Shown here one piece after another: positions 53,259-61,757 of a stretch of 64,000 nucleotides of DNA. The DNA comes from Rathayibacter sp. VKM Ac-2760 (GTDB lineage Bacteria > Actinomycetota > Actinomycetes > Actinomycetales > Microbacteriaceae): assembly GCF_009834185.1 (NCBI RefSeq), contig NZ_CP047173.1, forward strand, positions 2,852,001 through 2,916,000, written 5' to 3'. The stretch's first letter is position 1. Each line of letters opens with the position of its first letter. The notes beneath the pieces are model-generated. The model did no database searches. It worked only from the letters and a program-made list of their open reading frames with translations, and was not told where the DNA came from. The position numbers were made by a program, and so were the translations under genes.

Positions 53259-54531
53259 TCACGGCGTCGCCGCTCGCCGCGCCCACGACGGCACGCGCTC
53301 GGGCCGCGGCCCGACGCCCACCACCGCCGCCGGCACCACCGCGAGCCCCGGCAGCAGCCGGCAGCACCGCCAGCGCCCGCGGCGGCCCGGCGAGCCGTCC
53401 GGCCAGCGCCGGCATGATCAGCCGCGCGTGCAGCACCCGCTGCAGGGACTGGATCAGCACCGCCGGCAGCGCCCGCCGCCGCTGCACCCGCGCCAGCAGG
53501 CAGTCGCCGGCCGCCGTCCGCAGCACCCCGCGCCGCAGCGGCCCGGCCAGCAGCCGCGCCGCCGCCACCGCGTCCTGCACCGCCAGGTTGATGCCCACCC
53601 CGCCGACCGGTGACATCGCGTGCGCCGCGTCACCGAGGCAGAGCAGCCCGGGCTCGTGCCAGCGCGGCAGCCGCTCGAGCCGGACGTCGAGGTGCTTCAC
53701 CTCGTCCATCGAGGCGATCCTCGCCACGTCCGCGGCGACCTCGGGGAGCTGCTGCGCCGCCTCCGCCCGGAACGCCTCGATCCCCCGCTCCCGCACCGCT
53801 CGATCGGTGCCCTTGGGCCCCAGCCGCGCCACCTGGAGGTAGCCGCGGCGCGGGATGGCGATCGCCACCCGGCCCCGGCCGATCCGGGGCAGGAGCGACT
53901 CGCCGACCGGGTGCTGCGTCGGGATGCGGTACCACCACACGTCGAAGCCGACCGGCAGCGAGCGCACCGCCAGCCCGGCCGAGCGCCGCACGGCCGACCA
54001 ACGTCCGTCGCAGGCGACGACCAGGTCCGCGCGGAGGCGACCACTCCCCGTAGGCGAGCGGTACTCGACCCCGCTGATCCGCCCTCCCTCGCGGATCACC
54101 CCGGTCGCCTCGTGCTCGGTGCGGAGCGTGAACCCGCGCTCCTCCCCCGCCGCCTCGGCGAGCAGCGCCAGCAGATCCCACTGCGGCACCATCGCGACGT
54201 ACGGATGGCGCAGCGGCAGCCGCCCGAAGTCGGCGAGCACGAGGCCGCGACCGCCGCGGTCGGGGATCGTCACCCGCTCGACCCGCGAGTGCGGGATCGC
54301 CTCGAACCGGCCGAGCAGCCCGAGGTCCTCGAGCAGCCCCAGCGTGGTCGGGTGCACGGTGTCACCGCGGAAATCGCGGAGGAAGTCGGCGTGCTTCTCC
54401 AGCACCGTCACCTCGACCCCGCCCCGCGCCAGCAGCAGCCCGAGCACGAGCCCCGCCGGCCCACCGCCCACGATCACGCAGGTCGTGCGCTCGGGCGCCG
54501 CCCCGCCCCGGTCCCCTGTCACGTCCGCCAC
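53259..54531 (-). pseudogene. FAD-dependent monooxygenase, apparent 1-bp frameshift near the C-terminus
   Basis: A PheA/TfdB-class flavoprotein hydroxylase. FAD motifs: VIVGGGPAGLVLGLLLARGG near residue 19, ADLVVACDGRWSAVRR and CLGDAAHAMSPVGGVGINLAVQDA. As written, the frame runs past its normal end through a Gly/Ala-rich tail into fumC antisense (to 52960). Removing one base in CCGG at 53358-53361 restores a typical C-terminus (LRLLPGLAVVPAAVV, then GPRPERVPSWARRAATP) and a stop at 53259-53261, giving about 423 residues, normal for the family. This is either a real frameshift mutation or a sequencing error. Most catalytic parts precede the shift. The substrate is unknown. The GTG start has AGGAGG upstream. 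Confidence 0.8.
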
Positions 54532-54603
54532 CGCGGGCCTCCTCGCTCTCCGTCCCGGTCTACACCTCCACCGCCCCCGCGGCCAGCACTCGGAGCCGGC
54601 CGC

Positions 54604-55116
54604 TCAGACCAGGGCGAGCACGAGCCAGAACGCCGCGAGCTGGAACGGCCCGAACGGGATCCGCGCCGCCCCGCCGCCGCTGAGGACCGCCGGCAGACTC
54701 CACGCCCCCGCGAGGACGAAGGCCAGCACCGGTCCCGCCAGGGCGAGCACCGGATCGATCGCCGCCAGCGGAGCGGCCAGCGCCGCGCCGAGCTTCACGT
54801 CGCCCCTCCCCAGCCCGCCCGCGAGATGCAGCACCTCGAGAGCGAGCGCCGTCGCGAGCACGGCCGGCAGAGACGCCGGCATCCGGCCGCTCAGCGCGTC
54901 GCCGCCCGCCGACGCGCAGGCGACCAGCAGGATCGGCGCGGTCAGCACGTTCGGCAGCCGTCGCTCGCGCACATCGGCGACGACGAGCGGCACCGTCACC
55001 GCGGCGACGACGAGGACGACGACCGTCGCGGCGGGCGGCGCGGTCCGCCTGAGGGCGACCGCACCGAGCAGGACCGCCCCGGTGAGGGCGGCCAGGAGAT
55101 CGCCGGCCCGCTGCAT
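54604..55116 (-). CDS. A24-family prepilin peptidase-like protein
   Basis: A 170-residue polytopic membrane protein with the two aspartyl motifs of type IV prepilin peptidases: VADVRERRLPN (about 46-56) and GLGRGDVKLGAAL (about 103-115). It lacks the N-terminal methyltransferase/zinc domain of full-length PilD, so it is of the TadV/CpaA short type. No pilin or tad genes are nearby. The ATG is 6 bases after a TAGGGT box, indicating a leaderless single gene. Confidence 0.85.
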   Translation of the reverse strand: MQRAGDLLAALTGAVLLGAVALRRTAPPAATVVVLVVAAVTVPLVVADVRERRLPNVLTAPILLVACASAGGDALSGRMPASLPAVLATALALEVLHLAGGLGRGDVKLGAALAAPLAAIDPVLALAGPVLAFVLAGAWSLPAVLSGGGAARIPFGPFQLAAFWLVLALV

Positions 55117-55122
55117 CCGCCG

Positions 55123-55128
55123 ACCCTA
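55123..55128 (-). promoter_or_regulatory. -10 box (TAGGGT), leaderless start of the prepilin peptidase gene
   Basis: TAGGGT on the minus strand lies 6 bases before the ATG at 55116, with no SD. Confidence 0.5.
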
Positions 55129-55174
55129 GAGCGGATCGAGACCGGGCCGCCGGAGTTCTCCACAGGCTCGCGCG

Positions 55175-56341
55175 TCAGTCGCGGGGCGGCACCGGCCCGA
55201 GCAGGGCGTTCGCGAAGAGCCCGTGCGCGGACTCGTCGTCGGACGGATGGAAGAGTCCGGCGAGCACGTCACGGTAGAGCCGCGACAGCTCGGAGTCGCG
55301 GCGGTAGGACGAACCGCCCGAGACGCGGACGGCGCTCTCGACGATGCGCAGCGCCGCCTCGGTCGTCCGGATCTTCACCCCGACGAGCGAGGGGAACCAG
55401 GCCGCCCCGCGGTCCACCAGCGCGTCGACGTCGGCCGCCGCGCTCGCGAGCGGCGCCCGGAGCCCGTCGAGCAGGATCGCGGCGTCGGCGAGGCGCCAGC
55501 GGATGTCCGGGTCCTCGGCCAGCGGCCGCCCGCCGGCCCGCAGCGACGTCCGCTTCCGCGCTGATGCCACGCCGAGCTCGAGGGCGCGCTGGGCGACTCC
55601 GAGGTAGACCGAGGCGATCAGCAGCTCGAAATCGGCGAAGATCGCGAAGACGAGCGGATCGGCGGTGGGGCCGACGGGCAGCGAGCGGAACATCCGCGCC
55701 GCCGGCACCTCGACGCCGTCGAGCACCGTCGTGCGGCTCTGGGTGGCGCGCATGCCGAGGGTGTCCCAGTCGTCGTGCACGGTGAGCCCGGGCACCGGCG
55801 CGTCCGGCGACGGCCGGTCGACGAAGCCGTGCACGAGCCGCGGCTCGGGCCCGCTGTCGTCGCGGCCGAAGACCCCGAGTCGCGTCCAGGCCGGCGAGAG
55901 CGAGGTGAAGATCTTGGTGCCGGTGAAGCGGTAGCCGCCGTCGCCCAGCGGCTCGGCCCGGGTGAGGGAGTCGGAGAGCACGAGATCGTTGCCGGGCTCG
56001 CTGTTGCCGAAGGCGAAGACGTGCCCGGCCGCCGCGTCGACGAGGACGTGCTCGAGCGAGGAGTCGCCGCGGGCGCGCAACGCCTTCGCGATGCCCGTCC
56101 AGACCAGGTGCATCGTGGTCGCCAGCGCCGTCGCGGGCGCCGCGGTGGCCAGCCGGGTGTGCTCGGCCGTCGCCTGCTCGAGACCGAGGCCGCCGCCGCC
56201 GAGCTCCTCCGGGACGAGCATCGTCAGGTAGCCGGCGGCCCGCAGCTCCTCGAGGTCCTCGGTGAAGAAGACGTTGCGCTCGTCGTAGCCGGCCGCGCGG
56301 AGGCGGAAGCGCTCGAGGAGCGCGTCGTCGAGGATGCTCAC
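55175..56341 (-). CDS. Acyl-CoA dehydrogenase family flavoprotein
   Basis: A 388-residue protein with the acyl-CoA dehydrogenase fold. N-terminal helical part: LVPEELGGGGLGLEQATAEHTRLA. Central beta domain: FAFGNSEPGNDL, GYRFTGTKIFTSLSPAW and DDWDTLGMRATQSRTTVLDGVEVPAARMF. C-terminal helices: RIVESAVRVSGGSSYRR, RLYRDVLAGLFHPSDDESAHGL. The usual catalytic Glu cannot be assigned with confidence, and the ending resembles the DszC/hydroxylase-like branch, so an oxygenase is possible. The GTG at 56341 is 7 bases after a TAGCGT box; a longer reading would run into repeats. Confidence 0.86.
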   Translation of the reverse strand: MSILDDALLERFRLRAAGYDERNVFFTEDLEELRAAGYLTMLVPEELGGGGLGLEQATAEHTRLATAAPATALATTMHLVWTGIAKALRARGDSSLEHVLVDAAAGHVFAFGNSEPGNDLVLSDSLTRAEPLGDGGYRFTGTKIFTSLSPAWTRLGVFGRDDSGPEPRLVHGFVDRPSPDAPVPGLTVHDDWDTLGMRATQSRTTVLDGVEVPAARMFRSLPVGPTADPLVFAIFADFELLIASVYLGVAQRALELGVASARKRTSLRAGGRPLAEDPDIRWRLADAAILLDGLRAPLASAAADVDALVDRGAAWFPSLVGVKIRTTEAALRIVESAVRVSGGSSYRRDSELSRLYRDVLAGLFHPSDDESAHGLFANALLGPVPPRD

Positions 56342-56348
56342 CCGCCCC

Positions 56349-56354
56349 ACGCTA
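56349..56354 (-). promoter_or_regulatory. -10 box (TAGCGT), leaderless start of the acyl-CoA dehydrogenase-like gene
   Basis: TAGCGT on the minus strand lies 7 bases before the GTG at 56341, with no SD. Confidence 0.5.
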
Positions 56355-56388
56355 CGCGCCGCAGCCCCCGAGCACGTCGGCGCCGAAG

Positions 56389-56493
56389 CACCTCCGGCTC
56401 GTGAGAACACCTCCGGCTCGTGAAAACACCTCCGGCTCGCGGGAACAGGTGATTCCGGCGAGCCGGAGCCGATTCCGCGAGCCGGAGATGACC
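56389..56493. repeat. Family 3 repeat locus, inverted arrays of 19-bp modules
   Basis: Three reverse modules of the type CACCTCCGGCTCGTGAGAA start at 56389, 56408 and 56427. Two forward modules of the type CGAGCCGGAGCCGATTCCG start at 56459 and 56478. All steps within each array are exactly 19 bp. The arrays face each other and could fold into a large hairpin between the acyl-CoA dehydrogenase-like gene and phoH. Confidence 0.87.
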
Positions 56494-56509
56494 GGAGGTC
56501 GCTCGGGAC

Positions 56510-57892
56510 TCAGGCCGACTCGTTCGACTCCAGCATCTCGGTGACGAGCGCCGCGATCGCCGAGCGCTCCGAGCGGGTCAGCGTGACGTGCGCGAACAGC
56601 GGGTGCCCCTTCAGTGTCTCGATCACCGAGGCGACGCCGTCGTAGCGGCCGACCCGCAGGTTGTCCCGCTGCGCGACGTCGTGGGTGAGCACCACCCGCG
56701 AGTTCTGGCCGACCCGGGACAGCACCGTCAGCAGCACGTTGCGCTCGAGCGACTGCGCCTCGTCGACGATCACGAAGGCGTCGTGCAGCGAGCGCCCGCG
56801 GATGTGCGTCAGCGGCAGCACCTCGAGCATCCCGCGCTCGATCACCTCGTCGAGCACGTTCTGCGAGACCAGCGCGCCGAGGGTGTCGAAGACCGCCTGC
56901 GCCCACGGGTTCATCTTCTCCGCCGCGTCGCCGGGCAGGAAGCCGAGGTCCTGGCCGCCGACCGCGTAGAGCGGCCGGAACACCATGATCTTCTTGTGCT
57001 GGCGCTTCTCCAGCACGGCCTCGAGGCCCGCGCAGAGCGCGAGCGCCGACTTGCCGGTGCCGGCCCGGCCGCCGAGCGAGACGATGCCCACCTCCTGGTC
57101 GAGCAGCAGGTCGATCGCGAGCCGCTGCTCGGCCGAGCGGCCGTGCAGGCCGAAGACGTCCCTGTCGCCGCGCACCAGCGCGATCTGGCGCTTGCCGGTC
57201 ACCCGGGCGAGCGCGGAGCCGCGGTCCGAGTGCACGACGAGGCCGGTGTTGATCGGGATGTCGGCGACCTCGTCGGTGAAGAGCCGCTCGCGATCGTAGA
57301 GCTCGCTCATCTGGTCGCCGGCGAGGGTGACGTCGTCCATGCCGGTCCAGCCGGACTCGGGGGCGAGCTCGGCCAGGTACTCCTCGGCGGCGAGGCCGAT
57401 CGACGCGGCCTTCACGCGCATCGGCATGTCCTTCGACACGACGGTGACGAGGGCGCCCTCGCTCTGCAGGTTCATCGCGACGGCGAGGATCCGCGAGTCG
57501 TTGTCGCCGAGCTGCAGCCCGCTGGGGAGGACCGACATGTTCGAGTGGTTGAGCTCGACGCGGAGGGTCCCGCCCCGGCCGACCCGGATCGGGAAGTCGA
57601 GCCGCTCGTGCTTGACCCGCAGCTCGTCGAGATTGCGCAGCGCCTGGCGGGCGAAGTAGCCGATCTCGGGGTCGTTGCGCTTGCCCTCGAGCTCGCTGAT
57701 CACGACGATCGGCAGGACGACGGCGTGCTCCGCGAAGCGGAACATCGAGGAGGGATCCGACAGCAGCACCGAGGTGTCGAGGACGTAGGTGCGCTGGAGC
57801 TGCTCGGTGCGATCCGAGGAGCCGTGCTGTGCGCGGCGGTGGACCGCGCCCTGCGTGCCGTTCTGCGGATCCGTACCCTGGGGAACTGTCAC
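56510..57892 (-). CDS. phoH2: PIN-PhoH fusion protein (PhoH2)
   Basis: A 460-residue protein combining an N-terminal PIN-type nuclease domain (about 30-160; YVLDTSVLLSDPSSM, VVISELEGKRND, NDSRILAVA) with a C-terminal PhoH ATPase/helicase domain (about 240-440; Walker A LGGRAGTGKSALAL, Walker B AFVIVDEAQSLE). Mycobacterial PhoH2 is a sequence-specific RNA helicase and RNase. The GTG at 57892 is preferred over the ATG at 57907 because GGAGAG lies 5 bases before it. The 243 bases between it and uppS hold its promoter region and no gene that I can see. Confidence 0.93.
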   Translation of the reverse strand: MTVPQGTDPQNGTQGAVHRRAQHGSSDRTEQLQRTYVLDTSVLLSDPSSMFRFAEHAVVLPIVVISELEGKRNDPEIGYFARQALRNLDELRVKHERLDFPIRVGRGGTLRVELNHSNMSVLPSGLQLGDNDSRILAVAMNLQSEGALVTVVSKDMPMRVKAASIGLAAEEYLAELAPESGWTGMDDVTLAGDQMSELYDRERLFTDEVADIPINTGLVVHSDRGSALARVTGKRQIALVRGDRDVFGLHGRSAEQRLAIDLLLDQEVGIVSLGGRAGTGKSALALCAGLEAVLEKRQHKKIMVFRPLYAVGGQDLGFLPGDAAEKMNPWAQAVFDTLGALVSQNVLDEVIERGMLEVLPLTHIRGRSLHDAFVIVDEAQSLERNVLLTVLSRVGQNSRVVLTHDVAQRDNLRVGRYDGVASVIETLKGHPLFAHVTLTRSERSAIAALVTEMLESNESA

Positions 57893-58135
57893 GTCGACTC
57901 TCCACATTCCGGGGGCCGGAGCCCCCGACTCACTTCAGAGGATTCGAGTCGGCCGGTGGTGCGTCTCGGCACCGCGCAGTTCCTTCACTGGCAGTCATCG
58001 AGTCGTACTTGTGTGGCCGACTCGACCAGGTGCGTCACCTGATGATCCGAACCTAACCCCGGAAATGACAGCCGTGTGGTTCTTGCCGAGACGAACGTGT
58101 AACGGCTATGTGAACAGCGCGCGCAGGAGGGCGGC

Positions 58136-58921
58136 TCAGCTGCCGAAGCGGCGGTGCCGACCGGCGTAATCGCGCAGCGCGCGGAGGAAGTCGACCTCGC
58201 GGATGTCCGGGCCGAGCGCCTCCATGAAGTAGAACTCGCTGTGCGCGCTCTGCCAGAGCATGAAGTCGGAGAGCCGCTGCTCGCCCGAGGTGCGGATCAC
58301 CAGGTCCGGATCGGGCTGGCCGCTCGTGTAGAGGTGCTCGCCGATCAGCTCGGGCGTGAGCAGCTCCGCGACGTCCTCGATCGACGAGCCGCGCTTGCCG
58401 TGCTCGTCGAGGATGCTCCGGACCGCCTGAGCGATCTCGTGGCGGCCGCCGTAGCCCACCGCGAGGTTCACGTGCAGCCCGGTGTGCGCGGCGGTGCGCT
58501 CCTCCGCGCAGTCGAGGGCCGAGACCAGCGATTCGGGCAGTCCGTCGTCCGAGCCGACGTGCTGCACCCGCCACTCCGGCTGCTGCGAGACCTCCGCGGC
58601 GAGGTCGGCGATGATCGCGATCAGCTCGGTCAGCTCGGAGCTCTCCCGGCCGACGAGGTTGTCCTGCGAGAGCAGGTAGAGGGTGACGTGCCGGACGCCG
58701 AGCTCGTCGCACCACTGCAGGAACTCGTGCACCTTCGCCGCGCCCGCGCGGTGCCCGTGCGCCGCCGTCTCGAGCGCCCGCTGGCGGGCCCACCGGCGGT
58801 TCCCGTCGATGATCATCGCGACGTGGTTCGGCAGCGCGGCACCCTCGAGACTCGACCGCAGGCGCTTCTTGTAGACGCCGTAGAGGAGGTCCCTTCCCAC
58901 AGGCAGTCTCGGCTTCGGCAC
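58136..58921 (-). CDS. uppS: Isoprenyl (polyprenyl) diphosphate synthase, cis type
   Basis: A cis-prenyltransferase making the C50-C55 lipid carrier for cell-wall precursors, 261 residues. The Mg-binding Asp is D39 in HVAMIIDGNRRWAR. Other conserved regions: YLLSQDNLVGR (in place of YAFSxENWxR), NLAVGYGGRHEI and PDPDLVIRTSGEQRLSDFMLWQSAHSEFYF. Actinobacteria often carry two such enzymes (short Z,E and long-chain), and which one this is cannot be decided here. The GTG is 6 bases after a TACCGT box. Confidence 0.95.
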   Translation of the reverse strand: MPKPRLPVGRDLLYGVYKKRLRSSLEGAALPNHVAMIIDGNRRWARQRALETAAHGHRAGAAKVHEFLQWCDELGVRHVTLYLLSQDNLVGRESSELTELIAIIADLAAEVSQQPEWRVQHVGSDDGLPESLVSALDCAEERTAAHTGLHVNLAVGYGGRHEIAQAVRSILDEHGKRGSSIEDVAELLTPELIGEHLYTSGQPDPDLVIRTSGEQRLSDFMLWQSAHSEFYFMEALGPDIREVDFLRALRDYAGRHRRFGS

Positions 58922-58927
58922 GGTGCC

Positions 58928-58933
58928 ACGGTA
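58928..58933 (-). promoter_or_regulatory. -10 box (TACCGT), leaderless start of uppS
   Basis: TACCGT on the minus strand lies 6 bases before the GTG at 58921, with no SD. Confidence 0.5.
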
Positions 58934-59015
58934 GTCGAATCCGCGCCGCCGTAGCGGACCCCGGCCGTTCCCCCGGCCGATCCGGCTCTCCCGGTCGCCC
59001 CGCGGCGGCGGGTCG

Positions 59016-59021
59016 TATCCT
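59016..59021 (+). promoter_or_regulatory. -10 box (TATCCT), leaderless start of the hemolysin III family gene
   Basis: TATCCT ends 7 bases before the ATG at 59029, with no SD. It supports this ATG over the GTG two codons upstream. Confidence 0.5.
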
Positions 59022-59028
59022 CGTGCCT

Positions 59029-59802
59029 ATGAGCCACCGGCCGACCTCCCCCACCCCCGATCCGGATGCGCGCGCCGTGGCCCGGGACGACGCGGCCGGC
59101 GCGTCGCTGCCCGCACTCCCGCTCGTCGAGGACGAGATCGCGCACGGACCGGCGACCGAGACGCGGCCCACCTGGCGCGGCTGGATCCACGCCGGGCTGT
59201 TCCCGCTGGCGATCGCCGCCGGGATCGTCCTGGTGACGCTCGCGGACGGCGCTCCGGCGAAGTGGGCGGCCACCGTGTTCGCGGCGTCGTCGCTGCTGCT
59301 CTTCGGCAACTCCGCGCTCTACCACCGCTTCGACTGGTCGCCGCGGACGAAGATCATCCTCAAGCGGATCGACCACGCGAACATCTTCCTGCTCATCGCG
59401 GGCACCTACACGCCGCTCGCCGCGCTCGCCCTGCCGCCCTCGCAGGGCACGCTGCTGCTCGTGCTGGTCTGGGCGGGGGCGCTGCTCGGGATCGGCTTCC
59501 GCGTGTTCTGGATCTCGGCACCGCGCTGGCTCTACGTGCCGCTCTACCTGCTCCTGGGCTGGGCCGCCGTGATGTACCTCGGCCCGCTGTTCGAGGCGAG
59601 CGCGGCGATGATGGTGCTCGTCCTCGTCGGCGGCCTCTGCTACACCGTCGGCGCGGTGATCTACGGGCTCAAGCGGCCGAACCCGGTGCCCGGGGTCTTC
59701 GGCTTCCACGAGATCTTCCACGCGCTCACCGCGGTGGCGTTCCTCTGCCACTGGACGGCGGCGCTGATCGTCTGCCTGCACCCGACGTACAACGTCGGCT
59801 GA
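59029..59802 (+). CDS. Hemolysin III family (TrhA/PAQR-like) membrane protein
   Basis: A 257-residue protein with a hydrophilic N-terminus (about 1-50) and seven hydrophobic segments. The PAQR/YqfA signature residues are present: LFGNSALYHRFDW, KRIDHANIFLLIAGTYTPLA and FGFHEIFHALTAVAFLCHW, i.e. the conserved Ser, His, Asp and two C-terminal His that form a metal site. The E. coli relative influences membrane energetics and fluidity; hemolytic activity is not implied. It is divergent from uppS and converges on the small gene downstream. Confidence 0.9.
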   Translation: MSHRPTSPTPDPDARAVARDDAAGASLPALPLVEDEIAHGPATETRPTWRGWIHAGLFPLAIAAGIVLVTLADGAPAKWAATVFAASSLLLFGNSALYHRFDWSPRTKIILKRIDHANIFLLIAGTYTPLAALALPPSQGTLLLVLVWAGALLGIGFRVFWISAPRWLYVPLYLLLGWAAVMYLGPLFEASAAMMVLVLVGGLCYTVGAVIYGLKRPNPVPGVFGFHEIFHALTAVAFLCHWTAALIVCLHPTYNVG

Positions 59803-59817
59803 CCGCGGCGCGACCGC

Positions 59818-60090
59818 CTAGCGGCCGGCCGGGCCCTCCGCGCTCTCGTGCTCCTCGGCGTCGAGCTGCTCGTTGACCTGCGCGCGGTAGGTCGTCCGGC
59901 GGACCCGGCGGACCATGTCGAGCGCGAGGAAGACGGCGGCCAGCGCGATCACGAACATCGTGACGAAGCCGAAGAGGCCGGGCGTGACCGTGTCCTCGTT
60001 GAACTCGGGCGGGGTGGTGGGGACGGGGGTCGCCTCGGCGGCGCGGATCAGAGCGTACTGGGCGGCCTCGAGCACGGTCGCGGCGATCAT
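59818..60090 (-). CDS. Small single-TM protein downstream of mca
   Basis: A 90-residue protein of unknown function with an N-terminal amphipathic stretch (MIAATVLEAAQYALIRAAEA), a Pro-rich linker (TPVPTTPPEFNEDTVTPG), one membrane helix (FGFVTMFVIALAAVFLALDMV) and a charged cytoplasmic tail (RRVRRTTYRAQVNEQLDAEEHE). Its ATG overlaps the mca stop by 4 bases (ATGA), so it is co-translated with mca. I recall similar small proteins beside mca in related genomes, but no role is known. Confidence 0.78.
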   Translation of the reverse strand: MIAATVLEAAQYALIRAAEATPVPTTPPEFNEDTVTPGLFGFVTMFVIALAAVFLALDMVRRVRRTTYRAQVNEQLDAEEHESAEGPAGR

Positions 60091-61061
60091 GCGGTCTGCT
60101 CCTCGGAGACGGTGGTGGCGGCCGGTGCGGCGTCATCCGGCAGCGCGACGTCGATCCCCGCGAAGAGGTCGGTCTCGGGCGTCGGCGCGTCGACACGGCT
60201 CTGCACGAGCTGGAAGTCGTCGGTCGGCCAGGCGGCGTCGATGGCCGAGTGCGGCAGGAAGAAGAACTTGTTGTCCGGAGCGACCTGGCTCGCGTGCGCC
60301 AGCAGGGCCGCGTCGCGGCGGTCGTGGAAGCCCGAGACGACGATCTTCGTGGTGGCGAGGTAGGGCGTCTCCTCGTTCCAGCGCTTCATCTCCTCGAAGG
60401 AGGCGAGCAGCGGGTCCTCCGGGTCGATCGCCCGGATGTGCTCGGCGATCGCGCGCAGCTTCTGCGAGGTGAAGACGCGGTCGTAGTAGAGCTTCGAGAC
60501 CGACCAGGGGGCGCCGAGACCGGGGTACTCCGTCGCCTCGCCCGCGGCCCGGAACGCCTCGACGGCGACCTGGTGCGCACGGATGTGGTCGGGGTGCGGG
60601 TAGCCGCCGTTCTCGTCGTAGCTGATGATCACGTGCGGGCGGAACCGGCGCACCAGTCGCACCAGCGGGGCGGAGGCGGTGGCGAGCGGCAGGCCGGCGA
60701 AGGAGTCCGCGGCGACCGCGCCGTCCTCGGGCATGCCCGAGTCGACGAAGCCGAGCCAGGTGTGCTCGACGCCGAGCGCCTCCCGGGCCGCGGCCATCTC
60801 GTAGCGGCGGAGGCCGCCCATGTCGCGCTCGGCGTGCGCACGCGCGGAGAGGGCCTCGTTGAGGATCGACCCGGCCTCGCCGCCGGTGCAGGAGACGACC
60901 ATGACCTCCGCGCCGCGGTCGGCGTAGGAGGCGAGCGTCGCCGCGCCCTTGCTGGACTCGTCGTCCGGGTGGGCGTGCACGGCGAGCAGGCGCGGGACCT
61001 CGCGCGGTGCCGCAGCGGCAGGCGCCTCTGAATCTGCGGAGACCTGGACGGCCTGGGACAC
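60087..61061 (-). CDS. mca: Mycothiol S-conjugate amidase
   Basis: A zinc amidase that cleaves mycothiol S-conjugates to GlcN-Ins and a mercapturic acid, detoxifying electrophiles. It has 324 residues of the LmbE/MshB superfamily, with LAVHAHPDDESSKGAAT (zinc ligands H31 and D34 region) and a second zinc His in YPHPDHIRAHQVA. The Mca-specific regions VSCTGGEAGSILNEAL, YYDRVFTSQKLRAI and the C-terminal HASQVAPDNKFFFLP favour Mca over MshB. The gene implies that the organism makes mycothiol, which supports its actinobacterial origin. Confidence 0.93.
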   Translation of the reverse strand: MSQAVQVSADSEAPAAAAPREVPRLLAVHAHPDDESSKGAATLASYADRGAEVMVVSCTGGEAGSILNEALSARAHAERDMGGLRRYEMAAAREALGVEHTWLGFVDSGMPEDGAVAADSFAGLPLATASAPLVRLVRRFRPHVIISYDENGGYPHPDHIRAHQVAVEAFRAAGEATEYPGLGAPWSVSKLYYDRVFTSQKLRAIAEHIRAIDPEDPLLASFEEMKRWNEETPYLATTKIVVSGFHDRRDAALLAHASQVAPDNKFFFLPHSAIDAAWPTDDFQLVQSRVDAPTPETDLFAGIDVALPDDAAPAATTVSEEQTA

Positions 61062-61156
61062 GATCGCTCGATTCGTCGGGGTTTAATGGGGGCGTCGCAC
61101 GGTTTCCACCGGCGCACGTCACCCGCCAGAATAGTCGCTTCACCCCAGGGAGTTCC

Positions 61157-61621
61157 GTGGCCGCCCGAACGTCCGAGAGCGACGAGCGCGCGAGCGACCC
61201 CGCCCTCGACCCGGGCGCCGTCCGCTCCGCCGGTCCCCTCGCCTCCCGCTACGGCCGCACGCCGCGCAGCCGCCGCGGCGACCGGCGCCTCTTCGCCCTC
61301 GTCGCCGTCGCCTTCGTCGCCGTCTTCGCGGCCTGGGTGATCTGGGCCGGGCTCGACGGCGCCCGCGACGGCGTCGACGTGCAGGACACGGCGCACGTCG
61401 TCGTCGACGACCGCACGGTGCAGGTGTCCTTCGACCTGACCGTCCCGACCGGACGCGACGCGGCCTGCGCCGTGCAGGCGCTGAACGAGCAGTCCGCCGT
61501 GGTCGGCTGGCTGGTCGTCGAGTACCCCGCGTCGACCGAGCGCTTCCGCTCCTTCACCGAGACGGTCCGCACCACGGAGCTGGCCACGACAGGTTTGATC
61601 TCCTCCTGCTGGCTCCCGTAG
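61157..61621 (+). CDS. DUF4307 membrane protein
   Basis: A 154-residue protein with a disordered N-terminus (about 1-50), the conserved LASRYGRTPRSRRGDRRLF, one TM helix (ALVAVAFVAVFAAWVIWAGL) and a small extracytoplasmic beta domain with two Cys (AACAVQ and SSCWLP). This is the DUF4307 layout, usually located between mca and greA in actinobacteria, as here. Function unknown. The GTG at 61157 has AGGGAG upstream. Confidence 0.9.
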   Translation: MAARTSESDERASDPALDPGAVRSAGPLASRYGRTPRSRRGDRRLFALVAVAFVAVFAAWVIWAGLDGARDGVDVQDTAHVVVDDRTVQVSFDLTVPTGRDAACAVQALNEQSAVVGWLVVEYPASTERFRSFTETVRTTELATTGLISSCWLP

Positions 61622-61624
61622 GGT
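61595..61624 (+). promoter_or_regulatory. Promoter of greA (TTGATC - 18 bp - TAGGGT)
   Basis: A -35-like TTGATC (61595-61600) and a -10 TAGGGT (61619-61624) are separated by 18 bp, overlapping the end of the DUF4307 gene. It would give a leader of about 127 nt before greA. Confidence 0.5.
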
Positions 61625-61757
61625 GTCCGGGTGCCCTGACGGACTCGTCGGGGCCTTGTTCTTTTCCCCCGCCGCACGCCCTCGGTCGATCCGGTCGACG
61701 GGCCAGGCGCCCGACAGCACCGTCGGTCGCGCGCGGCCGTCCTGTGAGGAGCCCACC

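Noticed and set aside
56389..56493. Possible CRISPR or transposon end at the 19-bp arrays
   Set aside because: Modules are too short and contiguous for CRISPR, and there is no transposase or target-site duplication visible.
59029..59802. A true hemolysin/virulence factor
   Set aside because: The family name is historical; the sequence shows a PAQR-like membrane protein with a metal site, not a pore-forming toxin.
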